DNA of 64,000 nt. Source: Lota lota. Taxonomy: Eukaryota > Chordata > Actinopteri > Gadiformes > Lotidae. The stretch's first letter is position 1. Each line of letters starts with the position of its first letter. The stretch spans positions 353,501 through 417,500 of the forward strand of contig JACYXH010000028.1 in the NCBI GenBank assembly GCA_026745465.1, in the 5' to 3' direction. The notes under the pieces were generated by a model, which was not told the DNA's origin, searched no databases, and saw only the letters and a list, made by a program, of their open reading frames with translations. Position numbers and translations under genes: made by a program. This document shows positions 1-15,810 of this stretch, piece by piece.

Positions 1-1984
1 AGTTCCAAGGGGAACCGAGATGGAAGCAGAGTAAGCATCAGAACGCAAGGTTGAAGGACGTACGGAACAAAGATACAACGGGACTCATACCGCTACTGAG
101 AGGGAGTCCAGCGTGCTGGGTGAAAACCCTTAGAGATCTCTTTGTCTAAGGAGACAGGCAGGCCACCCCACTTCCGTCTCACCGTGCTCAGCTGTCCAGC
201 TGCGATGGCCGGAGGTGATAACAGCAATAAATGCCCAACCAGGTGAGCAGGGAAAGGGATATGTCACAGCCGTGAGGATGTTTAAAAACATGTGGATGCA
301 TTAATGAGAGATCTGCTCCTATTGCCCGTGCGATCAGTTGGTGATCAATTGCTTTTACAGAGTGGAATACCAGTCAAAGGGAGAGTCCTAATATGCATTA
401 ACTGGCATGAATAAAGCATGCACCATTATTTGGGGAGGACTTTGATAAGAAAGAGTGTCCTTTGATTGATTAAAACATAAAATGCCAGCTGCCGGACTCA
501 AACACAGACCCTGCTCTGTACATAAATTATTCCTACAGTTCAAATGCACTGCATGAACCTTTGTAACTCCTGCAAAAACAGCAGAGAAACATGCAGATTT
601 GGATTTTTGAAAACCCAGGGAAAACCATAATATGATATATATATATATATAAAAGAACTACCCAATGCCAGTAGCAGATGGATGTGTACTGACTCCACAG
701 ACTGCTATAATGAGGCCCAAACCAATGACCAAGCATTTCTTTAGACACTGTGTAAAGTGAATGAGAAATAGTACTGGCGATGTATCACAGCACTGGCTAA
801 CGGAAGGGAAATTGCCAGGAAGTGTGCCATTAAGGACTGCTGGGTCCCACAGTTGACCTCAGTACATCCCTCATCACTCTGTGGGATTCCAACACCAAAC
901 CAGATGTCATAATACTGCCATGCCCGGAGATGGCGCTAAATGTTTCAATAATTGAACTTACATTCTACTCCGTTCCACGTGAGCAGCAGGCGCTGCTCCA
1001 CATCCGTGTGGCGCGCGTGGAAAGAGTAGCCCTTCTACCTCGCGCATCAGAGGGGCGCTGACCTGGTGGGTGGAGACTCAGTCGGGCTAACGGATGTTTG
1101 TGTGTAAAAGGAGCGGTCTTTTTAAGGTGGACTGATTATCAGTCACGCTGTGTTTCTACGTAATAGACTCAAAGTCCACTTCCAAATGTATAAGTCTCAC
1201 TTGCTTCTACTGCACTCGCCAGCCCTGTTAATATCAAAAGCTCCAACTACAAAAATGCCTCATTTGTGCGAGTGTTAGTCGTCCAGCTGATTAAGGGCAT
1301 CCACGGGCCCTGAGACCGAGTCCATTTACCATGAGAGCAGGCTACAGAGACCCGCTGGCGTGTCAGCAGAAAGTAATGAACGGTGTTCAGAGGGCCGTCC
1401 TCGTCTTGCTGGAGCCACAATGAGTAAAGGAACGCAGTGATCAACCCTGCTCCACAGCGTCTCCCAGTTGAACCACTGAAGGATTCCTGGCCCCGGGGAC
1501 GTCTCAGTGGGAGACGGGGGACAGATGGGGTGATCGTGGGGAGGCAGCCACTTCCCACGATCATTAAGGCCCGGATCTCACATTCAATTCACCGACTAAA
1601 TAAACACATACAGACTTTCACGACATCACCGGTCTACCAAACGTATTCAGAACCACAGATTTACTAGAGACCTCCACAGGAAAGATTTATATCCAGAGAG
1701 TAGAGTTCCAGCTTCCATCTGCGACCTAGATTGTTAAGCTCTGATCGGATATTAGCACGTTTACTAGTCATTCATAAATCTGTACCCTGACCTATCCCCC
1801 TTCCTCATACGTAAGCAATACACATGCACAAAACAAACATGCTTATACAACGTTAACCGCATTTATTATGCATCTGTATAAGTGAGATCTTTCTGGTGAA
1901 ATCCACTAGATTCCTGCATCCTAGTAGATGGAAATCCATCCACTCAGTGAACAATAAACCTGAAGGTCACTTGGTATTCTCAGA
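1..1984. other. Unique non-coding sequence upstream of hccs
   Basis: No gene was recognised here. The only simple repeat is a short (AT)n at about 632-650. The interval 1244-1570 is GC-richer and open for about 100 codons on the minus strand, but the conceptual protein resembles nothing I know and has no convincing splice sites. In human, MID1 lies on this side of HCCS on the opposite strand, so 5' non-coding sequence of that neighbour is possible but was not seen. Confidence 0.5.
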
Positions 1985-2300
1985 GAGATGGGAGCCAAGG
2001 TTCATCAGGCTTGCCTCTTAAACCTTTATTACAGTTTAATCTATCCATATCTCATATACGGTAACGTAGTCTGGGCCAGTACATGCCAATCCAATCGACT
2101 TCATTTTTTCATCATCCAAAAGACATTTGCAGGGCTAGCCACCTCCCTTAATCACCAAGCTCCATCTGCCCCATGTTTAAAAAAACACAACATCCTGTCT
2201 ATCTACAACATCCACATTACTCTTGTATTCTCATTTATAAATTCACATACCTTTCTATTCTGCCACCCACTCCTTTCAATTAGATCCATACATATAATGC
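1985..2300 (+). mobile_element. Non-LTR retrotransposon (LINE) reverse transcriptase fragment, C-terminal part
   Basis: The + strand translation from about 1988 contains LYYSLIYPYLIYGNVVWAS, followed about 40 residues later by KKHNILSIYNIH. This pair is typical of the region just after the catalytic palm of jockey/I-superfamily LINE reverse transcriptases in fish, where a YxSLxxPYLxYGxxxW block precedes a KLxILxIY block. The catalytic domain, endonuclease and start are absent, and the reading frame soon runs into AT-rich sequence. It is a dead 5'-truncated copy. The clade cannot be set from this fragment. Confidence 0.75.
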
Positions 2301-2356
2301 TATCCAATATATATATATCGTTTTCCAACGAAAAACATATATACATACACATTGGC

Positions 2357-2523
2357 AGGTACATCACCGCCACCTACTGTGTGGTAGGAGAATATATATA
2401 CTCCTAGGGTTAGGAGTATATATATACAAAACGGAAAGTACATCACCGCCACCTACTGTGTGGTAGGAGTATATATATTCTCCTACCACACAGTAGGTGG
2501 CGCTGATGTACTTTCCGTTTTGT
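2357..2523. mobile_element. Palindromic MITE-like element with an adjacent partial copy
   Basis: Positions 2426-2469 and 2480-2523 are 44-nt inverted arms separated by about 10 nt of TA-rich sequence. They differ at one base (ATCACCGCC against GGCGCTGAT on the opposite arm). The outer ends are ACAAAACGG and CCGTTTTGT. A second truncated copy of the arm, containing CGCCACCTACTGTGTGG, lies at 2359-2392. There is no coding capacity. A non-autonomous fold-back DNA element is the simplest reading, but no target-site duplication was identified. Confidence 0.6.
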
Positions 2524-2884
2524 AAAACACCATTTATTTTAAAAGAAGAAATCAGAACGTCCATGGGTGCGTAACATTAGTCTCACTTTGGTTTACTCGT
2601 TCCCTATTCTCTTCATAGTGAACCCTGTATAGGGTACAAGTAGACAAATTGGAACGCAGCCCGCTCATCCGTGAACGCGCAAGGTACTCTGGGTAATCGT
2701 CCATGGTCGCGTGTGATGACATTGGGGTAGAAAGACAGAAAGACAAACCCGACAGGTCGGTTAAACGTTTCCTATCGCTTCGTTGAAGCTTCTTACGATA
2801 CGACATGTGATGTTAACATGTTAACGTTTCAATGTTTGGTAGACGACGTCTGGGCTGCGACGGTGGCTAGTTAGTAGTAAAGAA
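2524..2884 (+). promoter_or_regulatory. Possible hccs promoter / non-coding first exon region
   Basis: This stretch is richer in CpG than its surroundings, especially 2650-2880 (GAACGCGCAAGG, GTCGCGTG, GACGACGTC). It lies 0.7-1 kb upstream of the first coding exon, where a non-coding exon 1 would be expected for a vertebrate HCCS gene. No TATA box is seen and no transcription start can be placed. Part of it (about 2590-2665) resembles short dispersed fish repeats, which weakens the case. Confidence 0.25.
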
Positions 2885-3270
2885 ACCTGAGATGATGTAA
2901 CGTAACACTAGTGAACTAGTTACTTACTAAACCTCGAGTTACCTTGGCTGACCTGAGACGATATAACGTTAGCACTAGTGAACTAGTTACTTACTAAACC
3001 TCGAGTTACCTTGGCTGACCTGAGACGATATAACGTAACACTAGTGAACTAGTTAGTTAACTAGTTAGTTACTAAACCTGGAGTTACCTTGGTGGATGAC
3101 CTGAGATGATGTAACGTAACAGAACTAGTTAGATAACTAGTTAGTTACTAAACCTGGAGTTACCTTGGACGACCTGAGATGATGTAACACTAGTGAACTA
3201 GTTAGTGAACTAGTTAGTTACTAAACCTGGAGTTACCTTGGTGGATGACCTAAGATGATGTAACAGCTCT
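2885..3270. repeat. Minisatellite, 65-82 bp unit, about 5.5 copies
   Basis: Units begin with ACCTGAGA(T/C)GAT and contain ACTAGTGAACTAGTTA and GAGTTACCTTGG. Unit length changes because the ACTAGTTAGTTA core is duplicated inside some copies. The array lies between the possible promoter and the first coding exon of hccs. The tail at 3300-3350 is a run of GTTAACTAGTTA-type palindromes. Confidence 0.85.
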
Positions 3271-3409
3271 AGTTATAGAGCCTTTCAATGAGAGGACCGT
3301 TAACTAGTTACTCGTTAACTAACGTTAGTTACTAGTTAACTAGTTAATGTTCGTGGACCATGTGAGCCAAGGAGGAGCATGATGATGTGCCAGAGTGTGG
3401 GGTCCGTCC

Positions 3410-3508
3410 GTCATGGGGTCCCTCATGGGGTCCCACATGGGGCCCCTCATGAGGTCTGTCCCTCATGGGGTCTGTCATGGGGTCTGTCATGAGGGACCCC
3501 ATGAGGGC
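3410..3508. repeat. Degenerate CATGGGGTC repeat in hccs 5' intron
   Basis: About seven imperfect copies of TCATGGGGTC(C/T) occur here, some inverted, so the tract can fold (TCATGAGGGACCCCATGA). It ends 60 nt before the acceptor of the first coding exon. Confidence 0.7.
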
Positions 3509-3584
3509 ATGTATTTTGTTGTCATTTTGTTGGCAAACTAAAATGGCGTGTTCTCGCTTGCTGCCTCAGAGGACTTTGAGAAAG

Positions 3585-7701
<4,117 letters not shown>

Positions 7702-7789
7702 GATCTCCTCCCTGCTCATGGAGCAAACACTGGTCAGGGTGGGCACCTTCATCTGGACTCCATGACATCTGTGCACCCTGGCTCAACAC

Positions 7790-8100
7790 AAGATGTTGTG
7801 TAACATCCATCTCATGTGGGTTTTGTTGTGGTTGTTCCTCTGAACGCCACCTTTAGAGGAACAATACCCACATGAGATGGATGTTACACAACATCTTGTG
7901 TAACATCTTGTGTAACGTCATCCATCTCATGTGGGTTTTGTTGTGGTTGTTCCTCTGAACGCCACCTTTAGAGGAACAATCACAACAATACCCACATGAG
8001 ATGGATGTTACACAACATCTTGTGTAACATCTTGTGTAACATCCATCTCATGTGGGTTTTGTTGTGATTGTTCCTCTCTGAACACCACCTTCAGACCACT
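7790..8100. repeat. Tandem fold-back repeats (two and a half hairpins)
   Basis: The block CATCTCATGTGGG...TTGTTCCTCT is followed by AGAGGAACAA...CCCACATGAGATG, so each copy folds on itself. Copy 1 is about 7795-7893, copy 2 about 7920-8017, and the left half of a third runs about 8038-8075. Copies are separated by repeats of CATCTTGTGTAA. Stems exceed 35 bp with few mismatches. The position is inside the presumed hccs 3' UTR. A fold-back transposon is an alternative name for the same structure. Confidence 0.85.
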
Positions 8101-8989
8101 TCAGTCACTAAGAGGACTCCTCATGAACCTTTCTCTACAGACCTCCTGAAACGAGGAAGTGATCAAAGGATTCCAGCGCTTGCTACGCTCCAAACACCGC
8201 ATGCTTTACAGAGCTTTCATAATGTTTCTTTCCTGTACTTGAAGCAAATGAAAGCCTGGAGTGAAGCTGCAGGGACTGCAGCATCTCTGATAAGACGGAG
8301 ATGGTCGCATGTGACCTGGCAGCAGTGTTATCCCATGTGGTTCCATTATACCGTTTGAATCATCTTTATTTCTTTGTTTGACTGCGACGGTCTTCTAGCA
8401 GACTTGTATTCCTGCATGTGAGGACTGAAAGGTACTCTGAAAGCATGATGCCTTCTCGGCTAGGTAGAGCCAGGGGGTTTGACCACTTCAGATGAACCTC
8501 GTTAGCGAAGGGCTCTGGGTCTGCAGGGCGGAGGCTTCTGAGGTGTTGGAATCGAACTTTGAAGTGCAGCTGATTGTTTAGTTTTCAAAGCCATGATGGG
8601 CTTGAGGTGTGTAAATGATGTATTTAAAATCCAGTTACATTGAAACAAGTTTCGAGAGAAAGATCTGTTCCAGAAGCTTTAAAACATTACGTTCATCCCT
8701 CATGAAATCAAAACTTCTTTCAATATATTGAGCTGGATTTTATTATTCTGTGATTATAGCTTGGATATTTATTAAATTGATCATAAACTGATTCAAACAG
8801 ACCGATTTCCAGATTCCATGTGTGCTAAAACATTAGTTTTGGACAGTGCGCTCTCCGAATGGTTGTGTGAACTACGTCCAGATCTTCTTGTGTATGGCTG
8901 CAGGCCTGTTTGGTGGCGCTGCTAGTCAGGATGCTAGTCAGCTGTGATGCCGTCTCTCAATGAACTATTCCTCAATTCAATTGCTTACC

Positions 8990-8995
8990 AATAAA
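8990..8995 (+). terminator. Candidate poly(A) signal of hccs
   Basis: A canonical AATAAA is followed within 30 nt by GTGT and by TGTACAATTG. It is the best such signal between the stop codon and the next array. Confidence 0.5.
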
Positions 8996-9203
8996 AGTGT
9001 ACCATTGACTGTACAATTGCATCGCTAGTGTTTGTGAAATAACCTATGGGTTTTTACAAAAATGCTCTAAAGCCTGCTTTCTTAGTCACTGCCCCATTTC
9101 ACATTTGGATTTTCCAATCATACTCAAATTTGTATGAAACAAAGGTTTGCATATTCATTTCAGTTTAAAGGTACAATATGTAACACATGTACTAAATAAA
9201 AAA

Positions 9204-9716
9204 ATGACCATATGTAATCAGAGATGAAGCCAACATGACCATATGTAATCAGAGGTGAAGCATGACCATATGTAATCAGAGGTGAAGCATGACCATATGT
9301 AATCAGAGGTGAAGCATGACCATATGTACTCAGGTGAAGCATGACCATATGTAATCAGAGGTGAAGCATGACCATATGTAATCAGAGGTGAAGCCAACAT
9401 GACCATATGTAATCAGAGATGAAGCATGACCATATGTAATCAGAGGTGAAGCATGACCATATGTAATCAGAGGTGAAGCCAACATGACCATATGTAATCA
9501 GAGATGAAGCATGACCATATGTAATCAGAGGTGAAGCCAACATGACCATATGTAATCAGAGGTGAAGCATGACCATATGTAATCAGAGGTGAAGCCAACA
9601 TGACCATATGTAATCAGAGGTGAAGCAAACATGACCATATGTAATCAGAGGTGAAGCATGACCATATGTAATCAGAGGTGAAGCCAACATGACCATATGT
9701 AATCAGAGATGAAGCA
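9204..9716. repeat. 27/31-bp minisatellite, 18 copies
   Basis: GACCATATGTAATCAGAG occurs 18 times, joined by either GTGAAGCAT or the 4-nt longer GTGAAGCCAACAT. One copy (about 9319) has ACTCAG in place of AATCAGAG. The two linker types alternate irregularly. Confidence 0.95.
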
Positions 9717-11100
9717 AACACGCATAGTCTAAACAGCCTTCCAACAACAACGCTACAGCCTGTATGTTCTTTGAAAGGAGCGTTTCTGTTGTGGCCTGAC
9801 AGTTATGATCGACTATTCTCCAAGTACCCCGGGTTGCCAGATATGCAACACATTGGCACACAAACACAGCGTGTGGGAACAAGCAAAGTAGGTCCACTGT
9901 TTCTCTGACTAATCGTTTGTCACTCCATCCCGATATATGCATGCTTATGGATGACAATCGGACCATGAAACCAAGTGCAGCTCCATAACACACTTAACAA
10001 GTGGTTAAGTGAGGATGTTAATAGAATGGACTGCAGTTCTATACAACAGTTACATACAATCTAGTGAAGGCTAGATAGATTGCATTTAGCTTATCTTTAC
10101 ATTTTTACCTAAAACATTGTTAACAAATAACTTGGTTTCTCTATACATCTTATTTAACTGAGGTTAATAGTTACCTAACTATTAAAAAGTTGTATTTATG
10201 CCCCACCTTGCCTTTATATTTGTAATAATGGTAAGAATCTGATCTGCCGCAGTATTCAGGTTGAACAGTAGAGGGAGCCATGACACTGCGGCTGGGTTAT
10301 TGAGCAGGACACCAATACCATCGCCCTCCTGGCAAGTCTGCATGCAGGCGTGTTTTGTTTTCAACAAAAATAATGTTTAGTAATGATATGCTTAGTAAAT
10401 GTATACTAAAACATGTTAAACAAGCCTGTGTGTGTTGTAAAAAACGGACTCTGAGCTGATTAAAACACTGTCGAAGCACTGATTGGTTGAAACAATGGGA
10501 CATTGGCCCCAACATTATGAATGCATGTTGTTGGCCTAAGTGTGGAGTTATTAGTGAAGCCTGGCCCCCCTAGAGGAAAGGGTCTAGGACCACCGCTGAC
10601 CCACACCAGCAGATGAAAGGATTAAATCCATGTGTGGATTAACCCTGTGAACACGGTACACTTGATATGTGAAGCATGATGAATTATGAAGACACATGAA
10701 TAGGCAACACAGTCGAGAGCCATGAGCCATTCATATGCTGTGTGTGTTGCTACACCAACTCCTAACAAGTTAGAAAACAGTAAACAACTGAGGACAATTA
10801 TTACTTCTTTTCTCAATTGAACTTCTGGAAATGATCTGCTACCCTAAACACAATCTGCAGTCAATCAGTAAAACCAGTGCAGTGCTGAAAAGAAAATGGA
10901 AGTTAAAAGCTTGAGCAATAGGGTAATGCAAATGGACCTGAAATCTAGTTCCTAAACTGCCATCATTGGAGCACCCAGCTGTGAAAGCAAGGCTAGCATA
11001 GAATCCACAAACAGCTTTATAACCTCTATCCATTATATTAGAGCTTTAATTACATTCAGACTTGAGACCCAGCATGTCTGCTGGTAATGTATAAATCAAG
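9717..11100. other. Unique sequence, no gene recognised
   Basis: AT-rich non-repetitive sequence. Short minus-strand frames of 60-96 codons (for example 9703-9993) have no recognisable domains or splice context. No RNA gene was seen. Confidence 0.5.
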
Positions 11101-11352
11101 GGCCAGCCTACTCATCCCACCTGGTCTTCCTGTAAGGGCCTACTCATCCCACCTGGTCTTCCTGTAAGGGCCTACTCATCCCACCTGGTCTTCCTGTAAG
11201 GGCCTACTCATCCCACCTGGTCTTCCTGTAAGGGCCTACTCATCCCACCTGGTCTTCCTGTAAGGGCCTACTCATCCCACCTGGTCTTCCTGTAAGGGCC
11301 AGCCTGCTCATCCCACCTGGTCTTCCTGTAAGGGCCAGCCTGTAAGGGCCAG
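11101..11352. repeat. 32-bp minisatellite, 7 copies
   Basis: Seven copies contain CTCATCCCACCTGGTCTTCC and TGTAAGGGCC. The first and the last copies carry CCAGCCT in place of CCT. Confidence 0.95.
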
Positions 11353-11549
11353 AATGGTGTTTGCAGGTATAAAAACGAGGAGGGCGTGGGTAGTGAACTA
11401 GATGTGTGCTTAGTGACTCCTTTAGGAGCTGCTGGTCTGCCAGGCCTCACAACCAGAGAAGGACTCTTGTAGCCGGAGGGACATCTGCCATGTTCCCTTT
11501 ACCTCACTGTTTTGTAACCCTTTCTGCTGATGGACGGGGGAGCTGGCAT

Positions 11550-11709
<160 letters not shown>

Positions 11710-11834
11710 GTGAACAAGGAGATACGGTTGGAAAGGGAACGAGACGGAGTAAGTGTCAGAAGCTAACAGAATAATCAACAGATGAGGCACACGGAGAGGA
11801 ATGAGTGGCTAGCTTTAAAAACCTGTGGCAGACA

Positions 11835-11941
11835 GCAGCTCCACCCAGCAGCTCCAGACAGCAGCTCCACCCAGCAGCTCCAGACAGCAGCTCCACCCAG
11901 CAGCTCCACCCAGCAGCTCCACCCAGCAGCTCCACCCAGAG
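11835..11941. repeat. 15-bp repeat (CAGCAGCTCCACC type), about 7 copies
   Basis: Alternating CAGCAGCTCCACC and CAGACAGCAGCTCC units. CAGCTG-like E-box fragments recur, but no perfect CAGCTG is formed by the unit. Confidence 0.85.
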
Positions 11942-12370
11942 CTAACGGAGCGGTGATTAAGGGAGGCTACGAGCGGAGTGGAGCCGGCCGAGATCCGAGT
12001 CGACCGCTGACACGAGGTCCGAGGGCTTCATCGCGCACATATCCTCCGGGACGTAATCAGTCCGTTTCCAATTTAGCGCCTGCCACTTAGCGCCCCACCG
12101 GGAGCCGCGACCCGCCCCTCGTTTTACAGTGCGGTGTTTTACAGTGTGGTCGACGGGCAAATGAAAAGGGGGCCCACTGCGGCTGCCAGGTCTTTTAATG
12201 AGCGCGCCGATAAACAACCTGCGACGAGGAGAGAGGCCGGGCCGGCTTCTAATTACTTTTCCAATGATCACCCCTTCACCCTGTACCCCCGATCAATATT
12301 ACAAGGCACCGCTCTTGATGACTTACACAGTCACTTAATCTCACCTGATACAGTCTTTTACTGGGTGCTG

Positions 12371-12371
<1 letters not shown>
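11942..12371. other. Unique GC-rich stretch, candidate regulatory element
   Basis: Non-repetitive, with many CpGs (CGAGTCGACCGC, CATCGCGCACAT, GAGCGCGCCGATAAAC) and AT-rich homeodomain-like cores (CTAATTACTTTTCC). It is flanked on both sides by simple repeats. The composition is typical of a conserved non-coding element; conservation cannot be judged here. Confidence 0.35.

Positions 12372-12457
<86 letters not shown>
12372..12457. repeat. (GT)n microsatellite
   Basis: Pure GT dinucleotide run of 86 nt. Confidence 0.98.
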
Positions 12458-12460
<3 letters not shown>

Positions 12461-12503
12461 ATGGTTCTCATTAGAATATAAATTCATCTATACAACATCC
12501 AGC

Positions 12504-13206
12504 AGACCTACAAAATAACATTGTACATTCTACAGAGCTACAACATAACATTCTACATTCTACAGAGCTACAACATAACATTCTACATTCTACAGACCTA
12601 CAACATAACATTCTACATTCTACAGACCTACAACATAACATTCTACATTCTACAGACCTACAACATCACATTCTACATTCTACAGAGCTACAACATAACA
12701 TTCTACATTCTACAGAGCTACAACATAACATTCTACATTCTACAGAGCTACAACATCACATTCTACATTCTACAGAGCTACAACATAACATTCTACATTC
12801 TACAGACCTACAACATAACATTCTACATTCTACAGAGCTACAACATAACATTCTACATTCTTCAGAGCTACAACATAACATTCTACATTCTACAGAGCTA
12901 CAACATAACATTCTACATTCTACTGACCTACAACATAACATTCTACATTCTACAGACCTACAACATAACATTCTACATTCTACAGAGCTACAACATAACA
13001 TTCTACATTCTACAGACCTACAACATAACATTCTACATTCTACAGAGCTACAACATAACATTCTACATTCTACAGACCTACAACATAACATTCTACATTC
13101 TACAGAGCTACAACATAACATTCTACATTCTACAGACCTACAACATAACATTCTACATTCTACAGAGCTACAACATAACATTCTACATTCTACAGACCTA
13201 CAAAAT
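12504..13206. repeat. 30-bp minisatellite, about 23 copies
   Basis: The unit contains CTACAACATAACATTCTACA and ends TTCTACAGAG or TTCTACAGAC. The G/C variant strictly alternates over roughly the last ten copies, giving a 60-bp higher-order period there. With a length divisible by 3 it is open on both strands (10-residue periods); no start, splice or codon signal supports coding. Confidence 0.95.
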
Positions 13207-14240
13207 ATCCTTCTAGCTTGCATGTTATGTATGTTATCAAGTTCTGAAACGAATCCCAAAGAAATCCCCTTTTTCTACACAACGTTGAGTGTTTCCATAA
13301 CGACAGCCCTGTAGCACACGTGCCCCCCTGCATGCGCTAACAGGCATGTGCACATTACTTAATGATGTCCAACTCCATTTTCCTTTTTGCTCTAATTATT
13401 TGTTGTCGTCATGACCCCTATTCTCTGCTCATGCATACAAGATGAGCACACATTCAGGAGACGTCCATTCATATCAGCGTTAGCTATTGTCACCGTTCAA
13501 CCGGAAAGCCCTCATCTGGCGAGCGCTAATTATAGCCTTGATTAGCAAAGGAAGCATCGTGGAGAGGAGCAGAAAGGGCCTGGTTAGAGATGTTGGCTCA
13601 CCCTGGTCTTCATGCAAGACAGATGCTTCATGTCAAATGTGTTTGTACCTGTGTGTGCAACACACACACACACAGGTACAAACACACGCACACACACAGC
13701 TGTAATGAACTGTGGAGCCTCTTAATGATGATATGCATTGGCACTGAGACTACTTGTCTTATCTTAATACTTATATATATATAGGCTTACCTTTGTATAA
13801 CTTTCACTCTTACTTATAGTTGTCTGCGGGTAGCTGGTCTTTAGGAGGTGACAAGAGGAGAAACGATCTATAGGAGGACAGAGAACAGCAGCTGGACTCT
13901 CACCAATGGTTGGAGTGTCTGTTGTAGATTTGAATGAGGGAAAAAGACACATGTATTCAAGGTATTTAAAACTGCTTACTAAAAGTTGTGAATGTCAATT
14001 AAAAGTGTTAAAATGGCATAAAGCAAAGACCTGTGTAAGTGTAATGACTATCAGCATTCCTGTATGAAATACTATCTATTATGTATGTGGAATATATATT
14101 ACAATATTTATGGGATATTGTATTTGTATTATTTATGCTCATTTAAATATGGTTATTTATAAAAATGTATCTTGGTGCCATGTTACAAAATGCATGTAGT
14201 AAATATTACAGAAGTGTACCAGCAAGCAGGAGTTATCTGC
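13207..14240. other. Unique sequence with candidate regulatory stretch (13330-13610)
   Basis: Between 13330 and 13610 the sequence is complex and non-repetitive with ATTACTTAATGATG, CTCTAATTATTTG and GCGCTAATTATAGC, which are homeodomain-type cores. A CA-rich tract lies at 13658-13700. The rest is AT-rich. No gene was recognised. Confidence 0.35.
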
Positions 14241-14580
14241 AAATAGCAGTGAAGCACTCATGATCCACACAGGAAGCACCAACAAATAGCAGTGAAACAC
14301 TCATGATCCACACAGGAAGCTCCAACAAATAGCAGTGAAACACTCATGATCCACACAGGAAGCTCCAACAAATAGCAGTGAAACACTCATGATCCACACA
14401 GGAAGCTCCAACAAATAGCAGTGAAACACTCATGATCCACACAGGAAGCTCCAACAAATAGCAGTGAAACACTCATGATCCACACAGGAAGCTCCAACAA
14501 ATAGCAGTGAAACACTCATGATCCACACAGGAAGCTCCAACAAATAGCAGTGAAACACTCATGATCCACACAGGAAGCTT
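14241..14580. repeat. 43-bp minisatellite, 8 copies
   Basis: Units contain AAATAGCAGTGAAACACTCA and TGATCCACACAGGAAGC. Seven are almost identical and the first differs slightly (GAAGCACTCA, GGAAGCACC). Confidence 0.95.
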
Positions 14581-15810
14581 CAAAAAAAGGCCTGAAAGAT
14601 GTAAAGATGTAAAGATGTACACCTCAACACAGCCTGCACAGACAAAAGCACAACGGCATGGGATGCATATCTGGCCAATACAGAGGGTGACGCGCAGACA
14701 GAAAGCAATATCCTCACAAAGGTAGACCTTGAAGGCATTAAAAGGAATTGCTCTGCATGATTGTGTCTCTCTCTTTATTTGCTTGAAACACTAAACTCAA
14801 AATCGAATTCTGCACCACCTGATGCAGCATATTCAGTGCACTCCCAAGTATTGTTCTCCTAATACAATGGGGGGGGGGGGGGGCAGGATATCACGGGACA
14901 CTACACAATATTTTTTCTTGGTTGATTATTTACTGCAGAATTCATTCAAATCCAATTTAGCAAAATGATAATAAAATCTGCCCATTTACGTGATAGATTG
15001 GCATGGCAAACCAAATAACATGCAAATATGAAGAAGAAAAAAATATCACCGCATAAAATGAATAGTTTCTGAGGCAATGAGTAAAAATATTATATAATAA
15101 TAATAATAATAATATAATAATAATAGTAAAAATATACAGAAAGATATTTTCATACTTTACTTGTTTTAATGAGCAAAATAAATGAACAACACGGTAGGCC
15201 TCTCCTTCCACCCCCCCCCCCCCCCCCCACCCCACCCCCATCCCTTCACTGAGGAAGGCAGTGGCAGCAGACACCTGTTTCGATTAGCCCACACTTCCCC
15301 CAATTACAGAGAGCACACAGGCCTAATTGCACTAACAGTGGGACTGCATTAGGTCATTAGCATGCTGCACCATGCATTCAGAAGAGGCGCGGAGGCACAC
15401 AAAGCTACTGTGATCAAGCCAGAAGCCTTTCAACGAACTCAGAGATGCTGGGTTTACATAGAAGCTGCGATGCTGGCACTGTGAACGTGGAGACCATGTG
15501 ACTAGGAGACCTTAGTTCTTCTGCCATAATCACCAAAGCTCATCATTTAGTTCAGATGGTGTTTCACCAACGTTTCCAGCTGTGATGCCGACACTACACA
15601 ACAGCTCACCTTAAATCATGCAATGTAACGGTGTTGATAATGCAATCTATAAAGCAGAACTTTTCTGAAATAATTTTGGGTACACCTGCCAAATTTTAGA
15701 TAAATAATCTTGCAATTGTATCTGACAGGCTGAGGAAGTGGCAACTAAAACCGAGAACTATCCCCAGTGCAATGCACTGGGGATACACATACAAAGTAGG
15801 CTTCTAGATT
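14581..15810. other. Unique sequence; G and C homopolymers, palindrome, candidate regulatory stretch
   Basis: A poly-G run lies at about 14870-14883, (AAT)n at 15095-15125 and poly-C at about 15211-15229. ATCCCCAGTGCA and TGCACTGGGGAT form an inverted repeat with a 1-nt spacer at 15760-15784. The stretch 15280-15420, with CCAATTACAGAG, GGCCTAATTGCAC and GTCATTAGCATG, resembles a conserved non-coding element. No gene was seen. Confidence 0.4.

Larger units (their letters stand above)
7702..9015 (+). other. hccs: hccs 3' UTR (inferred extent)
   Basis: After the TAG there is no further coding sequence of the family. The first convincing poly(A) signal is AATAAA at 8990. The interval holds fold-back repeats (7790-8100) and then about 0.9 kb of AT-rich unique sequence typical of a fish 3' UTR. 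The extent is inferred. Confidence 0.55.

Noticed and set aside
2552-2806. Minus-strand frame of 84 codons opposite the possible hccs promoter (MSYRKKLQRSDRKR start)
   Set aside because: It overlaps sequence resembling dispersed fish repeats, ends within AT-rich DNA and matches no known neighbour; a bidirectional partner gene remains possible but unsupported.
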